Positions 16,853 to 26,829 of a stretch of 64,000 bases of DNA are shown here, piece after piece. The translations under genes and the position numbers were made by a program. The notes below the pieces were generated by a model. That model made no database searches, was not told the origin of the DNA, and saw only the letters and a program-made list of their open reading frames with translations. Source of the DNA: an uncultured Clostridia bacterium (GTDB taxonomy: Bacteria; Bacillota; Clostridia; UBA1381); the NCBI GenBank assembly GCA_934489015.1, contig CAKSSN010000012.1:1-64000 (forward strand). The letters are read 5' to 3'. Within the stretch, counting starts at the first letter, position 1; every line of letters starts with the position of its first letter.

Positions 16853-18565
16853 ATGTATATTTTTAAAAATAATTTTTCATGCGGCGGCTTTAAGCCATAT
16901 ATTGAAAATGACGATACAGCGCGCGGATATATAAGTGAGATAAATTCATTATGCGATAAATATAAATGTGAGCGTATGGGCGTCCTTTCCTTTTCGGATT
17001 TTAAGCTTTTTGACGAAACGGGAAACAGAGATAAATTCGAGAAATTATATTTTGAGAGAAGAAAAAGACTTCTTGCGTTTGTTTTAAAACTGTGGATAGA
17101 TAATGACGAAGAAAGTGTTTCTTATATCGAGGATACCCTGTGGGAAATATGCGGCGAATATTCATGGGCGCTGCCGGCGCATCTGGCAGGTTATATGTCA
17201 GATGATGTTTCGCCGTATGCTGTTGATTTGTTCGCGTGCGAAACCGCCTGCGCCGCAGCAGAGGCAATTTCGCTTGTCGGCGGCAGACTGCACAAAATTG
17301 TGGTAAAAAGGTGCGTTGATGAAATATTTAAAAGAGTAATCGAGCCCTTTGAAACGGGTGATACCGAAAAATACAGGCTCGGCTGGATGAATGCTTATAC
17401 AAATTGGGCGGCTGTTTGCGGCGGAGCTATAGGAATGACTGCAATTTATGTTGTTGAGGACGAAAAAAGAGCGGCGGCAATTACGGATAAATGCAAAGCT
17501 ATTGCAAATCATTTTATTGCTTCATGCACAAATGACGGCATTTGTCTTGAGGGAATTGACTACTGGGCGTATGCTATGGATTTTTATTTCAGCTTTAACG
17601 ATTTGCTTGAAAAGCGAATGGGTAAATCCGTAATTGATGATTATGAAAAGCTCAAAAAAATATCAAAATTTCCGTCCGAGGTGTGTGTTGATGAGCATAT
17701 AACGGTGCCTTTTTCCGATGCAAAGCCCGATTGCGTGCAGCTAAGCATAGGAACCTTTGCGCTGATTAACAAAATTTTTGATGTTCCCGTACCCGATCGC
17801 TATGCTTTTAAAAGGCTGTTTGACAATACAGCAAGGTTTTGCAGCAGCGTAAGAAGCATTGCGCTTTTTGACAGCACGTTTTTCGGAAAAGGCATAAAAA
17901 AGGAAAATGCATTTTTTCCGTACGCGCGATGGGCAAAGCTTTTTTCTGGGGAAAGTATTCTTTTTGCAAAGGGCGGAAATAATGATGAGCCGCATAATCA
18001 TAACGATATAGGCTGTTTTTCATTTATAAGAGGTGAAAAAACGATTATCAGTGATTTGGGTGCGCCGGATTATGGCAGAGATTATTTCAGCGAAAAAAGG
18101 TATGAAAGCTTTAATGCGTCGTCAAGAGGTCACAGCGTGCCTATAGTAAACGGCTTTTTGCAATCTGACGGCGCAGAGTATACAGATGACGGATTTGAAA
18201 AACAGGCGGATGGTGTTCAAATTATTATGTATAACGCTTATCCGAAGGCCGCCGGATTAAGCTTTTTAAAAAGATCGCTTAAGCTTTGCGGCGGATTGGT
18301 TATCTGCGACAGCTTTAAATTTACAGGTGAAAAAAACCGTGTTTGCGAAAGGCTGATTACAAGGTATGGCGCAGAAAGAACGGGAAATACGGCGCTGATT
18401 ACAAGCGGTGATGAGGTTATCTGCAAAATTTATGCGGATAAGGACTGCACACTGAAAATAAGCCGTGAGAAAATAAATATTAAAATCAATAGCATTATTA
18501 CGGTAATTGATTTTATCTTTGAAAATGCTTCGGACGAATTTGAAGTAAGTATAGTGCTTGAATAA
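16853..18565 (+). CDS. Cytoplasmic heparinase II/III-like protein (polysaccharide lyase fold)
   Basis: 570 residues without a signal peptide, so the protein acts inside the cell. The N-terminal two thirds is an alpha/alpha toroid. It carries hallmarks of heparinase II/III proteins: NAYTNWAAVCGG (about 180-191) and EGIDYWAY (about 233-240, candidate catalytic Tyr237). The C-terminal beta-sandwich begins with AKGGNNDEPHNHNDIG (about 372-387), the family signature with conserved His381 and His383. Relatives cleave uronic-acid-containing glycans by beta-elimination, so a uronate-bearing oligosaccharide imported by the neighbouring transporters is the likely substrate. An SD-like GAGGAGG lies about 17 bases before the ATG, an unusually long gap, and no better start is visible. 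Confidence 0.78.
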   Translation: MYIFKNNFSCGGFKPYIENDDTARGYISEINSLCDKYKCERMGVLSFSDFKLFDETGNRDKFEKLYFERRKRLLAFVLKLWIDNDEESVSYIEDTLWEICGEYSWALPAHLAGYMSDDVSPYAVDLFACETACAAAEAISLVGGRLHKIVVKRCVDEIFKRVIEPFETGDTEKYRLGWMNAYTNWAAVCGGAIGMTAIYVVEDEKRAAAITDKCKAIANHFIASCTNDGICLEGIDYWAYAMDFYFSFNDLLEKRMGKSVIDDYEKLKKISKFPSEVCVDEHITVPFSDAKPDCVQLSIGTFALINKIFDVPVPDRYAFKRLFDNTARFCSSVRSIALFDSTFFGKGIKKENAFFPYARWAKLFSGESILFAKGGNNDEPHNHNDIGCFSFIRGEKTIISDLGAPDYGRDYFSEKRYESFNASSRGHSVPIVNGFLQSDGAEYTDDGFEKQADGVQIIMYNAYPKAAGLSFLKRSLKLCGGLVICDSFKFTGEKNRVCERLITRYGAERTGNTALITSGDEVICKIYADKDCTLKISREKINIKINSIITVIDFIFENASDEFEVSIVLE

Positions 18566-18594
18566 AGATTTAAAAAAGGGAGTTATTAATTTTT

Positions 18595-19875
18595 ATGAAT
18601 ATATTTGACACTAAGGAATACAGACTGTCAAGAGGAGCGCATATAGCACAGTGTATGTTTGATTATGTAATTTCGCTTTTGGCGGCGGATGCGTTTTTGG
18701 CGAAGCTTTTGAACTATGTTGGAATGAGCGACTCGCTCATCGGCATTATATCATCAATAACAGCGTTGTCTTTTTTGTTTCAGCTGCTTTCAATTTGGTA
18801 TGTGAAAAAAATCAGGAATATAAAAAGAAGTGTTACCGTCGGGTACACCGTTTCACAGCTTTTGCTGCTTTCCGTTTACTTGATTCCGTTTATAAAGGCT
18901 CCGCTGAATATGAAAATATGGATTGTGGTTGCTTTCCTGATTGCTTCATACTTAATTAAATCGCTTGTTTCCGGCTTGAATTTTGAGTGGGCAAACAGCT
19001 TTGTTGCGCCGGAGAAAAGAGCGAGATTTAATGCGATAAACGAAATTGTTTCTCTTCTTGCCGTAATTGTTTTCACATTTACGCTCGGAATGATGCTTGA
19101 CAAATTTTCAAATTCCGGAGAGCTTGAAAAGGGCTTTTTGTTTGTTGCTTGCTCGATTTTTATATTCAGCGCTTTTAATCTGATTTCCTTTATTCTGATA
19201 AAAAATAAGGAAAATGAAAAGCAAATATCCGAAAGGTCATTTTTTGAAACCTCAATAAATGTTTTAAAGGACGGCAGCTTCAGACCCGTTATTGTGCTTA
19301 CGGTTTTATACAATGCTTCAAGATATATGAATTACGGCTTTCTCGGCATATACAAAACAAAGGATTTAATGATGAGCGTTGCCGCAATTCAGGCGATTAA
19401 TATATTCGGAATAATTCTGCGGATATTTGTTTCACGTCCGTTCGGAAGCTATTCGGATAAAAAATCGTTTGCATCGGGCTTTGCGCTCGCCTGCATACTG
19501 GAGGGTGCTGCGTGCCTGGTTATGTCAATTACAACGCCGCAAAGCCGATGGCTGTATATCGTATACAGCGCACTGTTTAATATCAGCTGTGCCGGCTCGG
19601 AAATGAACGCTTACAATATTGTTTATAATTATATTGACAAAAAGCATTTTATTGCCGCTTTAGCAATAAAAAACAGCATAGGCGGTGTCTGCGGCATGGC
19701 GGCTGCATTTTTTGCGGGCAAAATTCTGTCGCTTATCCAAAGCAGAGAAAATATGATTTTCGGAGTACATATTTACGGGCAGCAGGTTTTGTGCTTTATA
19801 TCCTTTGTTCTTTTTGTTTTAACTGCTATTTATATAAAAAAGAAATTAAAAAATGCAGAGCGTATACTGCAGTGA
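18595..19875 (+). CDS. MFS transporter, probable sugar or oligosaccharide carrier
   Basis: 426 residues with about twelve hydrophobic helices and a central cytoplasmic loop around residues 200-225 (KNKENEKQISERSF). A short charged loop after helix 2 (VKKIRNIKRS) fits the major facilitator layout. It lies 30 bases after the lyase gene and 19 bases before the alpha-galactosidase gene, in the same orientation. It therefore probably imports the sugar these enzymes process, or exports a product. This makes a second transporter in the locus besides the ABC permeases. The substrate cannot be determined from sequence alone. Confidence 0.78.
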   Translation: MNIFDTKEYRLSRGAHIAQCMFDYVISLLAADAFLAKLLNYVGMSDSLIGIISSITALSFLFQLLSIWYVKKIRNIKRSVTVGYTVSQLLLLSVYLIPFIKAPLNMKIWIVVAFLIASYLIKSLVSGLNFEWANSFVAPEKRARFNAINEIVSLLAVIVFTFTLGMMLDKFSNSGELEKGFLFVACSIFIFSAFNLISFILIKNKENEKQISERSFFETSINVLKDGSFRPVIVLTVLYNASRYMNYGFLGIYKTKDLMMSVAAIQAINIFGIILRIFVSRPFGSYSDKKSFASGFALACILEGAACLVMSITTPQSRWLYIVYSALFNISCAGSEMNAYNIVYNYIDKKHFIAALAIKNSIGGVCGMAAAFFAGKILSLIQSRENMIFGVHIYGQQVLCFISFVLFVLTAIYIKKKLKNAERILQ

Positions 19876-19893
19876 TTAAAGGGCGGTGAGTTT

Positions 19894-21654
19894 ATGCAGT
19901 TAAGTGTTAAGGATATTGTGTTTTCCGCAAAATCCGAATATGTTACGCTATCGGAAATTGAGTCGGATGAGAACAAAATATCAGTGAAAATAGAGGTTGA
20001 TTTTGCAGAGGAAAGAGAAGCGGAGCCTGTTACGGTTAGGTGGGAGTGCGCGTCTGACGGCGTATTTTCTCAGTGGAATTCTATGCTGTGGTCGGAGAAA
20101 GCGTTAAATCCCAACTGGAGTCCGACAGTCTGCTTTTCGTCTGTTTCGAGAATTATGCCGATACAGTCGCATATTGATAACGAGGGCTTAAACAGGATTA
20201 CGGTTTACGTGACGGATAATATCACGCCGATAACAATAACGTCGGGTATTATTGAGGAAACGACAAGGCTTCAGTATAAGCTTATTTTGTTTTCAAAAAA
20301 AACAGGTAAGATGAAAAAATACGAAACGGAGCTTGTCATTGATAGAAGAAAAATTCCGCTTTATGCTTTAATTCCGGAAATTTCGCAAACGCTTTGCAAA
20401 AAAATCGGAGTTAATAATTCAGCTTCCTTGAGTTGCCTGAGAGAGCCTGTGTATTCAACCTGGTATTCGTATCATCAGTCGCTTGAAAGCAAAAAAATAT
20501 TAAATGAGCTGACGCTTGCAAAGGAATACGGAATGAAAACCGTAATTATAGACGACGGCTGGCAAACGCGTGACACCGGCAGAGGCTACGGCTGCTGCGG
20601 CGACTGGCAGCCGGAGGGGCTGCCGGATTTAAGAGAGCTTTCGGATGCTGTACACAAAATGGGTATGAAAATAATGCTTTGGTTTTCCGTTCCGTATGTT
20701 AGCGAAAAATCAAAGTGCTATAAAAGGTTTAAAGGAAAATTTTTAGCGTCCTGCGGAAATAATGTCAGGTGGTATGTGCTTGACCCGCGTTATAATGAGG
20801 TAAGGAAATATCTTGTTTCGGTGTATGAAAACGCGGTAAAATCCTATAAGCTTGACGGCTTGAAGCTTGATTTTATTGATTCGTTTGAGTTTACGGAGGA
20901 AAGTGTTTTATTTGATGAGGAAATGGATTTTTCTTCAGTTGAGGCGGCGGTGAAGGAGCTTTTAGGCGAAATATTTACAAGCCTCAGAAAACTGAAGCCT
21001 GATATAATGATAGAATTTCGTCAGAATTATATCGGGGCAGTTATGATGAATTACGGAAATATGCTGAGGGTTGCTGACTGCCCGTGTGATCCGCTTAAAA
21101 ACAGGGCAGGGAGCATAGCTCTCAGGCTTACATCCGGAAAAATCCCGGTACACTCCGATATGCTTGCCTGGAGCGTTACGGATACGGCGGAATCGGCGGC
21201 TTTGGAGATAATAAATGTTATATTTGCAGTTCCGCAGATTTCCGTATTGATTGAAAGGCTGCCTGAGGAGCATAAAAAAATGCTGAAATTTTATATGGAT
21301 TTCTGGCTTGAAAACAGGGATTGCTTAATGGGCGGAAGCTTTGCAGCATATAATTCGGAGTGCGGCTTCAGCCTTGCTCTATCAAAGCTTGATGACACTC
21401 TTATTGCCGCAGCCTATACAAAAAATGTGCTTTCTCTTGACGAGTGCTTCAAAAGGGTGTATTTTATAAATGGCTCGTGGGATAAGGAGCTGATTGTTGT
21501 AAATCACGGTGCGGAATACTCGGCTAAGGTAACGGTTTTTGACTGTATGGGTAATATACAGACCGATAAGGTGCAGAATATCGGCGGTTGTCAAATGTTT
21601 GCTGTTTCCAAATCCGGAATGGTTTTAATAAAAAGAATAAACCCCGAATTTTAA
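19894..21654 (+). CDS. Cytoplasmic GH36-type alpha-galactosidase
   Basis: 586 residues, no signal peptide. An N-terminal beta-sandwich (about 1-170) precedes a TIM barrel with the clan GH-D pattern. Substrate-binding residues lie in VIIDDGWQ (about 217-224). The probable nucleophile is Asp326 in LKLDFIDS, and the probable acid/base is Asp395 or Asp399 in RVADCPCDP. The C-terminal beta domain runs from about residue 490. It hydrolyses terminal alpha-galactosides (or related alpha-glycosides). At 586 residues it is shorter than classical GH36 enzymes (about 720), matching the shorter melibiase-like branch. It is the last gene of the carbohydrate locus before a bidirectional terminator. The SD is AAAGGGCGGTGAG. 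Confidence 0.82.
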   Translation: MQLSVKDIVFSAKSEYVTLSEIESDENKISVKIEVDFAEEREAEPVTVRWECASDGVFSQWNSMLWSEKALNPNWSPTVCFSSVSRIMPIQSHIDNEGLNRITVYVTDNITPITITSGIIEETTRLQYKLILFSKKTGKMKKYETELVIDRRKIPLYALIPEISQTLCKKIGVNNSASLSCLREPVYSTWYSYHQSLESKKILNELTLAKEYGMKTVIIDDGWQTRDTGRGYGCCGDWQPEGLPDLRELSDAVHKMGMKIMLWFSVPYVSEKSKCYKRFKGKFLASCGNNVRWYVLDPRYNEVRKYLVSVYENAVKSYKLDGLKLDFIDSFEFTEESVLFDEEMDFSSVEAAVKELLGEIFTSLRKLKPDIMIEFRQNYIGAVMMNYGNMLRVADCPCDPLKNRAGSIALRLTSGKIPVHSDMLAWSVTDTAESAALEIINVIFAVPQISVLIERLPEEHKKMLKFYMDFWLENRDCLMGGSFAAYNSECGFSLALSKLDDTLIAAAYTKNVLSLDECFKRVYFINGSWDKELIVVNHGAEYSAKVTVFDCMGNIQTDKVQNIGGCQMFAVSKSGMVLIKRINPEF

Positions 21655-21660
21655 ATAAAT

Positions 21661-21690
21661 AATGCGCCCCGATAAATTTCGAGGCGCATT
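21661..21690. terminator. Bidirectional intrinsic terminator
   Basis: AATGCGCCCCGA (21661-21672) pairs with TCGAGGCGCATT (21679-21690) with one mismatch and a 6-base loop. A/T-rich tracts flank both sides. It separates the convergent alpha-galactosidase gene (+) and the ntp operon (-). Confidence 0.85.
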
Positions 21691-21694
21691 TAAT

Positions 21695-22366
21695 TTATAG
21701 ATTTTCATCAGCTTCGCGTTTTTTGCGTATGCTTTCTTCAAGCATCATATCCTTGACCTTCATAAGACGCGTTGTTGTGCTGCGCTCGTTTTCGTCAAGC
21801 TTCATTGTAATAAATTTGATTGTTTCGGTATAGCGCGGAATCATAACGTGTTCGAGAGCGTTTACTCTGCGCCTTGTTTTTTCGATTTCTGACGCCATAA
21901 GCTGACAAGATTTTTCGATCTGCGCAAGCCTTATCATATCCGGAAGAATATCAGCAAGCGATGAAACCGCCTTATCCGTATCGGCGGAGGTATACGCAAA
22001 GCCGTATGAAAAAATGTCATGCGGATTATTCGTTTTAAAGCTTATATTGTATTCGGGAATTAAAACGCTCATAACATTTTTATTCTTTATTTCAAGCGAA
22101 ATTTCCTGCTTCGGCAGCATAAGAGCCGTGTCTATAACCTCGTCGGGAGTAACGCTTCTTGCCGTTGCCATTGCGCTGTTTGACAGGCGCACCGCGTTTT
22201 CAACTTTTTTTCTAAGCTCCATATTTTCGCGTATCAGGTCCATAAACTGCCGCATTAGCTCGTCGCGCTTATCCTTTAAAAGCTTGTGACCTCTGCGCGC
22301 CGTTAAAAGCTTGCGCTTTAGGTTTGTAAGCTCCATTCTTGTAGGATTTACATTCAGTACAGCCAC
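21695..22366 (-). CDS. ntpD: V-type ATPase subunit D
   Basis: 223 residues. Central rotor-shaft subunit that transmits rotation between the A3B3 head and the membrane ring. The N terminus VNPTRMELTNLKRKL and the long N- and C-terminal helices (coiled coil at about 1-75 and 125-195) are characteristic. It is the last gene of the nine-gene ntpFIKECGABD operon and starts 14 bases after the ntpB stop. The usual position and length in Gram-positive Na+ V-ATPases are conserved. Confidence 0.95.
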   Translation of the reverse strand: MAVLNVNPTRMELTNLKRKLLTARRGHKLLKDKRDELMRQFMDLIRENMELRKKVENAVRLSNSAMATARSVTPDEVIDTALMLPKQEISLEIKNKNVMSVLIPEYNISFKTNNPHDIFSYGFAYTSADTDKAVSSLADILPDMIRLAQIEKSCQLMASEIEKTRRRVNALEHVMIPRYTETIKFITMKLDENERSTTTRLMKVKDMMLEESIRKKREADENL

Positions 22367-22380
22367 TTTTTCTCACCGCC

Positions 22381-23754
22381 TTATTTTTCTTCGTAATATT
22401 TGTCGAGATATTCGTCCTTTATACGTTTAAGCTCGCTTCTCGGTAATATGCGCAGAAGCTTCCAGCCAATCTCAAGAGTTTCTTCTATGCTTCTGTCACT
22501 GTCATATCCCTGCGAAACATATTCCTTTTCAAATTCGTCGGCAAATTTCGCATAAAGCTTGTCAATATCCGTCAGCGCAGCTTCGCCGAGAATAACCATA
22601 AGCTCCTTTGCGTCCTTGCCGCGTGCATATGCGGAGAAAAGCTGATTCATTGTGTCGCTGTGATCCTCACGCGTTCTGCCTGCGCCTATTCCTTTATCCT
22701 TAAGTCTTGAAAGCGACGGCAAAACGTCAATCGGCGGAGCAATGCCCTTTCGGTAAAGCTCACGCGAAAGAATAATCTGACCCTCAGTTATATATCCCGT
22801 AAGGTCTGGGATCGGGTGCGTTTTGTCGTCCTCCGGCATTGTTAAAATAGGTATCATTGTTATAGAGCCGCCCTTGCCGCGCTGTCTTCCGGCGCGCTCA
22901 TAAATGGTTGCAAGGTCGGTGTACATATATCCCGGATAGCCGCGTCTGCCCGGCACCTCTTTTCTTGCCGCCGAAATTTCACGCAGTGCGTCGGCATAGT
23001 TTGTTATATCGGTTAAAATTACAAGCACGTGCATATCCTTTTCAAATGCAAGATATTCTGCCGCCGTAAGCGCCATTTTCGGCGTTGCAATTCTCTCTAT
23101 TGCCGGGTCGTTTGCAAGGTTTACGAAAAGCACCGTTCTGTCAAGTGCGCCCGTTTCGCGAAACGACTCAACAAAGTATTCGGACTCCTCAAAGGTTATA
23201 CCCATAGCCGCAAACACAACGGCAAATTTCTCGTCTTTTCCGCGCACCTTTGCCTGACGTGCGATTTGTGCGGCGAGCTGCGCGTGGGGAAGACCGCTTG
23301 CCGAGAAAATCGGCAGCTTCTGACCTCTTACGAGCGTGTTAAGTCCGTCAATTGCCGAAACGCCTGTCTGAATAAATTCCTGAGGATACATACGCGCCGC
23401 AGGGTTCATCGGCTTTCCGTTTACGTCAAGGCGCTTATCCGGAATAATTTCCGGACCTCCGTCCGACGGCCTGCCAAGACCGTCAAAAACTCTTCCGAGC
23501 ATATCCTCCGAAACGGCAAGCTCCATTTGTCTGCCTGAAAATCTGACCTTGCTTTCGGCAAGATTTATTCCCGTTGAGTTTTCAAAAAGCTGAACAAGTG
23601 CGTTGCTTCCGTCTATTTCAAGCACACGGCAGCGCCTTGTTTCTCCGTTTTTCAGCTCTATTTCGCCAAGCTCGTTGTAGGTTACGCCGCTAACGTCCTT
23701 TATCAGCATAAGCGGTCCGGCAACCTCTTCAATTGTCCTGTATTCCTTCGGCAT
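22381..23754 (-). CDS. ntpB: V-type ATPase subunit B (non-catalytic)
   Basis: 457 residues from the chosen start, which reads [16 protein letters not shown]. The start ATG (23754) forms a TGATG overlap with the ntpA stop, and GGGAGG inside ntpA supplies the SD. A frame-open upstream ATG at 23814 would overlap ntpA by 60 bases and is less likely. It has the RecA-like fold without a Walker A loop. [22 protein letters not shown] is conserved (seen in two pieces around residues 270-290). It alternates with A subunits in the hexameric head and regulates catalysis. Confidence 0.96.
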   Translation of the reverse strand: MPKEYRTIEEVAGPLMLIKDVSGVTYNELGEIELKNGETRRCRVLEIDGSNALVQLFENSTGINLAESKVRFSGRQMELAVSEDMLGRVFDGLGRPSDGGPEIIPDKRLDVNGKPMNPAARMYPQEFIQTGVSAIDGLNTLVRGQKLPIFSASGLPHAQLAAQIARQAKVRGKDEKFAVVFAAMGITFEESEYFVESFRETGALDRTVLFVNLANDPAIERIATPKMALTAAEYLAFEKDMHVLVILTDITNYADALREISAARKEVPGRRGYPGYMYTDLATIYERAGRQRGKGGSITMIPILTMPEDDKTHPIPDLTGYITEGQIILSRELYRKGIAPPIDVLPSLSRLKDKGIGAGRTREDHSDTMNQLFSAYARGKDAKELMVILGEAALTDIDKLYAKFADEFEKEYVSQGYDSDRSIEETLEIGWKLLRILPRSELKRIKDEYLDKYYEEK

Positions 23755-25529
23755 CAGCTGTTCCTCCCTTCGCCGCGCATTGCGTTGTTCGTTTCGCTTT
23801 CTATGCGGCGGCATACGTTTTCATATTCCGCGTCAATGTCTTCTTCCTTTACATATTTAAATCTTCCGATTTTTTCTCTTACCGCAAGCGATGCAATATC
23901 GTCTATCTGCGCGCCGCATTTTATCGCTTCGGCTGATAAATCATAGTACATCAGTATCAGCTTCATCATATAAAGCTGCTTTTTAAGGCTTGTATATGTG
24001 TCAACCTCATGAAATGCAAGCTGATGCAGAAAGTCCTCGCGGATAGAGCGCGCTGTTTCCATTTTAAGTCTGTCCGACGGTGAAAGAGCATCCATTCCGA
24101 CAAGCTTAACTATTTCTTCAAGCTCCGCTTCTTCCTGCAAAATGCTCATAAGCCGTCCGCGATATGTCATCCAGTCCTTATCAACGTTTTCGCTGTACCA
24201 GTTCTTGAGCAAATCAACGTACAGTGAATAGCTTGTAAGCCAGTTTATAGCAGGAAAGTGACGCTTATATGCAAGATTTGCGTCAAGGCCCCAGAATACC
24301 TTTACAATTCTCAGCGTTGCCTGAGAAACAGGCTCTGAAATATCACCGCCAGGAGGGCTTACCGCGCCTATTGCCGAAAGTGCGCCTTCGCGTTCGTCAC
24401 TGCCGAGAGCCTTAACTCTGCCGGCGCGCTCATAAAATTGAGCAAGACGGCTGCCGAGATATGCCGGATAGCCCTCCTCGCCCGGCATTTCCTCAAGTCT
24501 GCCCGACATTTCGCGAAGGGCTTCTGCCCAGCGCGATGTGGAGTCTGCCATAAGCGCAACGCTGTAGCCCATATCTCTGAAGTATTCCGCAATTGTAATT
24601 CCCGTGTAAATCGAAGCTTCACGCGCCGCAACAGGCATATCCGATGTATTTGCAATAAGAACTGTTCTTTCCATAAGCGATTTTCCGGTGTGCGGATCTA
24701 TAAGCTCCGGAAATTCGTTTAAAACGTCTGTCATTTCGTTGCCGCGCTCTCCGCAGCCGATGTATACCACAATATCAGCCTCCGCCCATTTTGCAAGCTG
24801 ATGCTGAGTCACCGTTTTTCCGCTTCCGAACGGACCGGGAATTGCCGCAACGCCGCCTTTTGCGATAGGGAACATAGCGTCAATTACTCTTTGCCCGGTA
24901 ATTAGCGGCTTATTCGGAGAAAGCTTTTTTGCATACGGCCGTGAGCGTCTTACAGGCCATTTCTGCATAAGAGTTATCGGCTTTTCTCCGCTCTTTGTTT
25001 CAAGCGTGCATACGGTGTCCGTTACGATATAATCGCCCTCCGAAATGCTCTTAACCGTTCCCGATACGCCGGGCGGGACCATTATTTTATGAAGAACTAT
25101 GTCCGTTTCCTGAACTGTTCCGAGAATATCTCCTTCTCCGACACTGTCGCCCGGCTTTACAAGCGGCGAAAAGTGCCATGTTTTGTTTCTTTTAAGTGAC
25201 GATACCTCAACGCCTCTGTCAAGGTTGTTTCCGCATATAGCCATTATGTCATCGAGCGGACGCTGGATACCGTCAAAAATGCTGCCTATAAGTCCCGGAC
25301 CGAGCTCAACGCTAAGCGGCTCCCCCGTAGATTCAACCGCTTCTCCCGTGCCGAGTCCCGATGTTTCCTCATAAACCTGAATGCTCGCTCTGTCGCCGTG
25401 CATTTCTATTATTTCTCCGATAAGGCGCTTATCGCTCACGCGCACAACGTCAAACATATTTGCGTCGCGCATATTTTCGGCAATAACAAGCGGTCCGCTG
25501 ACCTTAACGATTGTACCCTTACTGCTCAT
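23754..25529 (-). CDS. ntpA: V-type ATPase catalytic subunit A
   Basis: 591 residues. Nucleotide-hydrolysing subunit of the cytoplasmic head. It contains the N-terminal beta barrel ([12 protein letters not shown]), the A-subunit-specific non-homologous region (about 110-200) and the Walker A loop GPFGSGKT (about 230). Downstream motifs include [13 protein letters not shown] and the [14 protein letters not shown] segment. Length and motifs are those of a complete, active subunit. It is followed directly by ntpB through an overlapping stop/start, so the A:B ratio is probably set by translational coupling. Confidence 0.97.
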   Translation of the reverse strand: MSSKGTIVKVSGPLVIAENMRDANMFDVVRVSDKRLIGEIIEMHGDRASIQVYEETSGLGTGEAVESTGEPLSVELGPGLIGSIFDGIQRPLDDIMAICGNNLDRGVEVSSLKRNKTWHFSPLVKPGDSVGEGDILGTVQETDIVLHKIMVPPGVSGTVKSISEGDYIVTDTVCTLETKSGEKPITLMQKWPVRRSRPYAKKLSPNKPLITGQRVIDAMFPIAKGGVAAIPGPFGSGKTVTQHQLAKWAEADIVVYIGCGERGNEMTDVLNEFPELIDPHTGKSLMERTVLIANTSDMPVAAREASIYTGITIAEYFRDMGYSVALMADSTSRWAEALREMSGRLEEMPGEEGYPAYLGSRLAQFYERAGRVKALGSDEREGALSAIGAVSPPGGDISEPVSQATLRIVKVFWGLDANLAYKRHFPAINWLTSYSLYVDLLKNWYSENVDKDWMTYRGRLMSILQEEAELEEIVKLVGMDALSPSDRLKMETARSIREDFLHQLAFHEVDTYTSLKKQLYMMKLILMYYDLSAEAIKCGAQIDDIASLAVREKIGRFKYVKEEDIDAEYENVCRRIESETNNAMRGEGRNS

Positions 25530-25561
25530 ATTTCAATTCCTCCTGTTTTGAGAATTTCTGT

Positions 25562-25870
25562 CTATAAAATATTCGACCCTACAGCCTTTTCAACGGATTT
25601 CCCGACATCTGCAAGCCCGGCACCTGTATTGCCGCTTATTCCCGGTATCTGAATAATCGCCGGAATACTCGTAAAACGGTATTTTTCCATTGTTTCGGGT
25701 ATTTTGTCCGCAAGAGCTTCGGTTATATATATAATTCCGAATTCATTCTTTGCCAGTCTGTCGATTATCTTTTTCGCGTCATCTGCGGCGGTTGCCTCAA
25801 ATGTTTCCATGCCGACTGCCGCAAAGCCGCAAATGCTGCTTTTGTCGCCTATAACCGCAATTTTATACAT
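25562..25870 (-). CDS. ntpG: V-type ATPase subunit F (NtpG)
   Basis: 102 residues from ATG 25870 (MYKIAVIGD), overlapping the ntpC stop by 8 bases. A GTG at 25879 is an alternative, but its spacing from the GAAAGG SD is too short. The Rossmann-like N terminus (IAVIGDKSSICGFAAVG), the middle GIIYITEALADKIPE and the C-terminal helix fit the central-stalk subunit that binds subunit D. In E. hirae nomenclature this position (between C and A) is ntpG. Confidence 0.9.
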   Translation of the reverse strand: MYKIAVIGDKSSICGFAAVGMETFEATAADDAKKIIDRLAKNEFGIIYITEALADKIPETMEKYRFTSIPAIIQIPGISGNTGAGLADVGKSVEKAVGSNIL

Positions 25871-26816
25871 ATAAATCACGCAGCCTTTCTCTTATTATAT
25901 TTTCCGAAAGCTCAGACTGCTTTGCGGTGAGTATAAGCCGCAGATTGCCGCACTCGGTTTTTTTCGCGTAATAATACGCTGTAAGCGGCTCTATTCCGAA
26001 GCTTATAAGGCGCGCGTTGTCAAGCATTTCTTTAATGCGTCTGTCGCAGCTGACTTCAAGCGCCGCCGGACTGTCAAATTCGCAAAGCTCGGCATAGTCC
26101 GTGCTTTGCAGATATGCCTTTACCGCATCGCTTCCGCGCCCGGCTGCTTTTTTAAGAGCGTCTGTGTCAAGCGTGCGGCAAGAAGCATAAGCGTAATCCA
26201 AAAGCGCACTGTTTAAATTAAAGTCTGCAAGTCTGTAGGCTGTTTTTATATTTACCTGAGCCGTAATTTCCTCCGCAAGCGCCTCTGTAAAGCTGTTTTC
26301 GCCTGCAAGATAAATCATTGCTTCATATGCCGATTTGTCGATAAACATATCAAAAAGCTGACCGTCACCCGTTGAGGTTAAAATTCTGTAGCCCTCCTCC
26401 GCAGCTTTCGACAGCGGATAGGGAAGAGCGTCAAAGGCTTTTTCCTTAACGGCCGCAAGTATTTCCTCAGGCCTTGTAACAGACGGCTTCAGCGTATATA
26501 AAAGTCCGTTTTTGTCTGCTGCCAGGCCCTTAATAATTGCTTTCAGATTATGAAAGTCATTTTCTGCAATAAGGAAATAAAGCTCTTTTTCGTCGGGTGC
26601 GGCTTCTTTCAGGTAATTCCACGCGCTTTCCATGTAATCGCCGAGCGCTTCTCCGAGCGGCTTTTCAAAAAACGAAAGTCCTCTGTCGAGCAAAAGCTGT
26701 ATTGCTTTTTCATAGCTTTCGGCTGAAATAAGGCTGTCGATGAAAGCTTTTGTAAGAAGCGAGTTTTCGTCCGCGCGTATGCTGCTGACGGCGTATGCAT
26801 AATCGGTATTTTTCAT
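25863..26816 (-). CDS. ntpC: V-type ATPase subunit C (d-like)
   Basis: 317 residues, predominantly helical with no membrane segment. It is the funnel-shaped subunit that connects the central shaft to the membrane rotor ring. Sequence features are the YAYAVSSIRADE start, the FHNLKAIIKGL segment (about residues 111-121) typical of the family, and a C-terminal YYAKKTECGNLRLILTAK. It lies 14 bases downstream of ntpE. Length is typical, although some relatives reach about 350 residues. Confidence 0.93.
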   Translation of the reverse strand: MKNTDYAYAVSSIRADENSLLTKAFIDSLISAESYEKAIQLLLDRGLSFFEKPLGEALGDYMESAWNYLKEAAPDEKELYFLIAENDFHNLKAIIKGLAADKNGLLYTLKPSVTRPEEILAAVKEKAFDALPYPLSKAAEEGYRILTSTGDGQLFDMFIDKSAYEAMIYLAGENSFTEALAEEITAQVNIKTAYRLADFNLNSALLDYAYASCRTLDTDALKKAAGRGSDAVKAYLQSTDYAELCEFDSPAALEVSCDRRIKEMLDNARLISFGIEPLTAYYYAKKTECGNLRLILTAKQSELSENIIRERLRDLYV

Positions 26817-26829
26817 AAGGCTTTACCTC

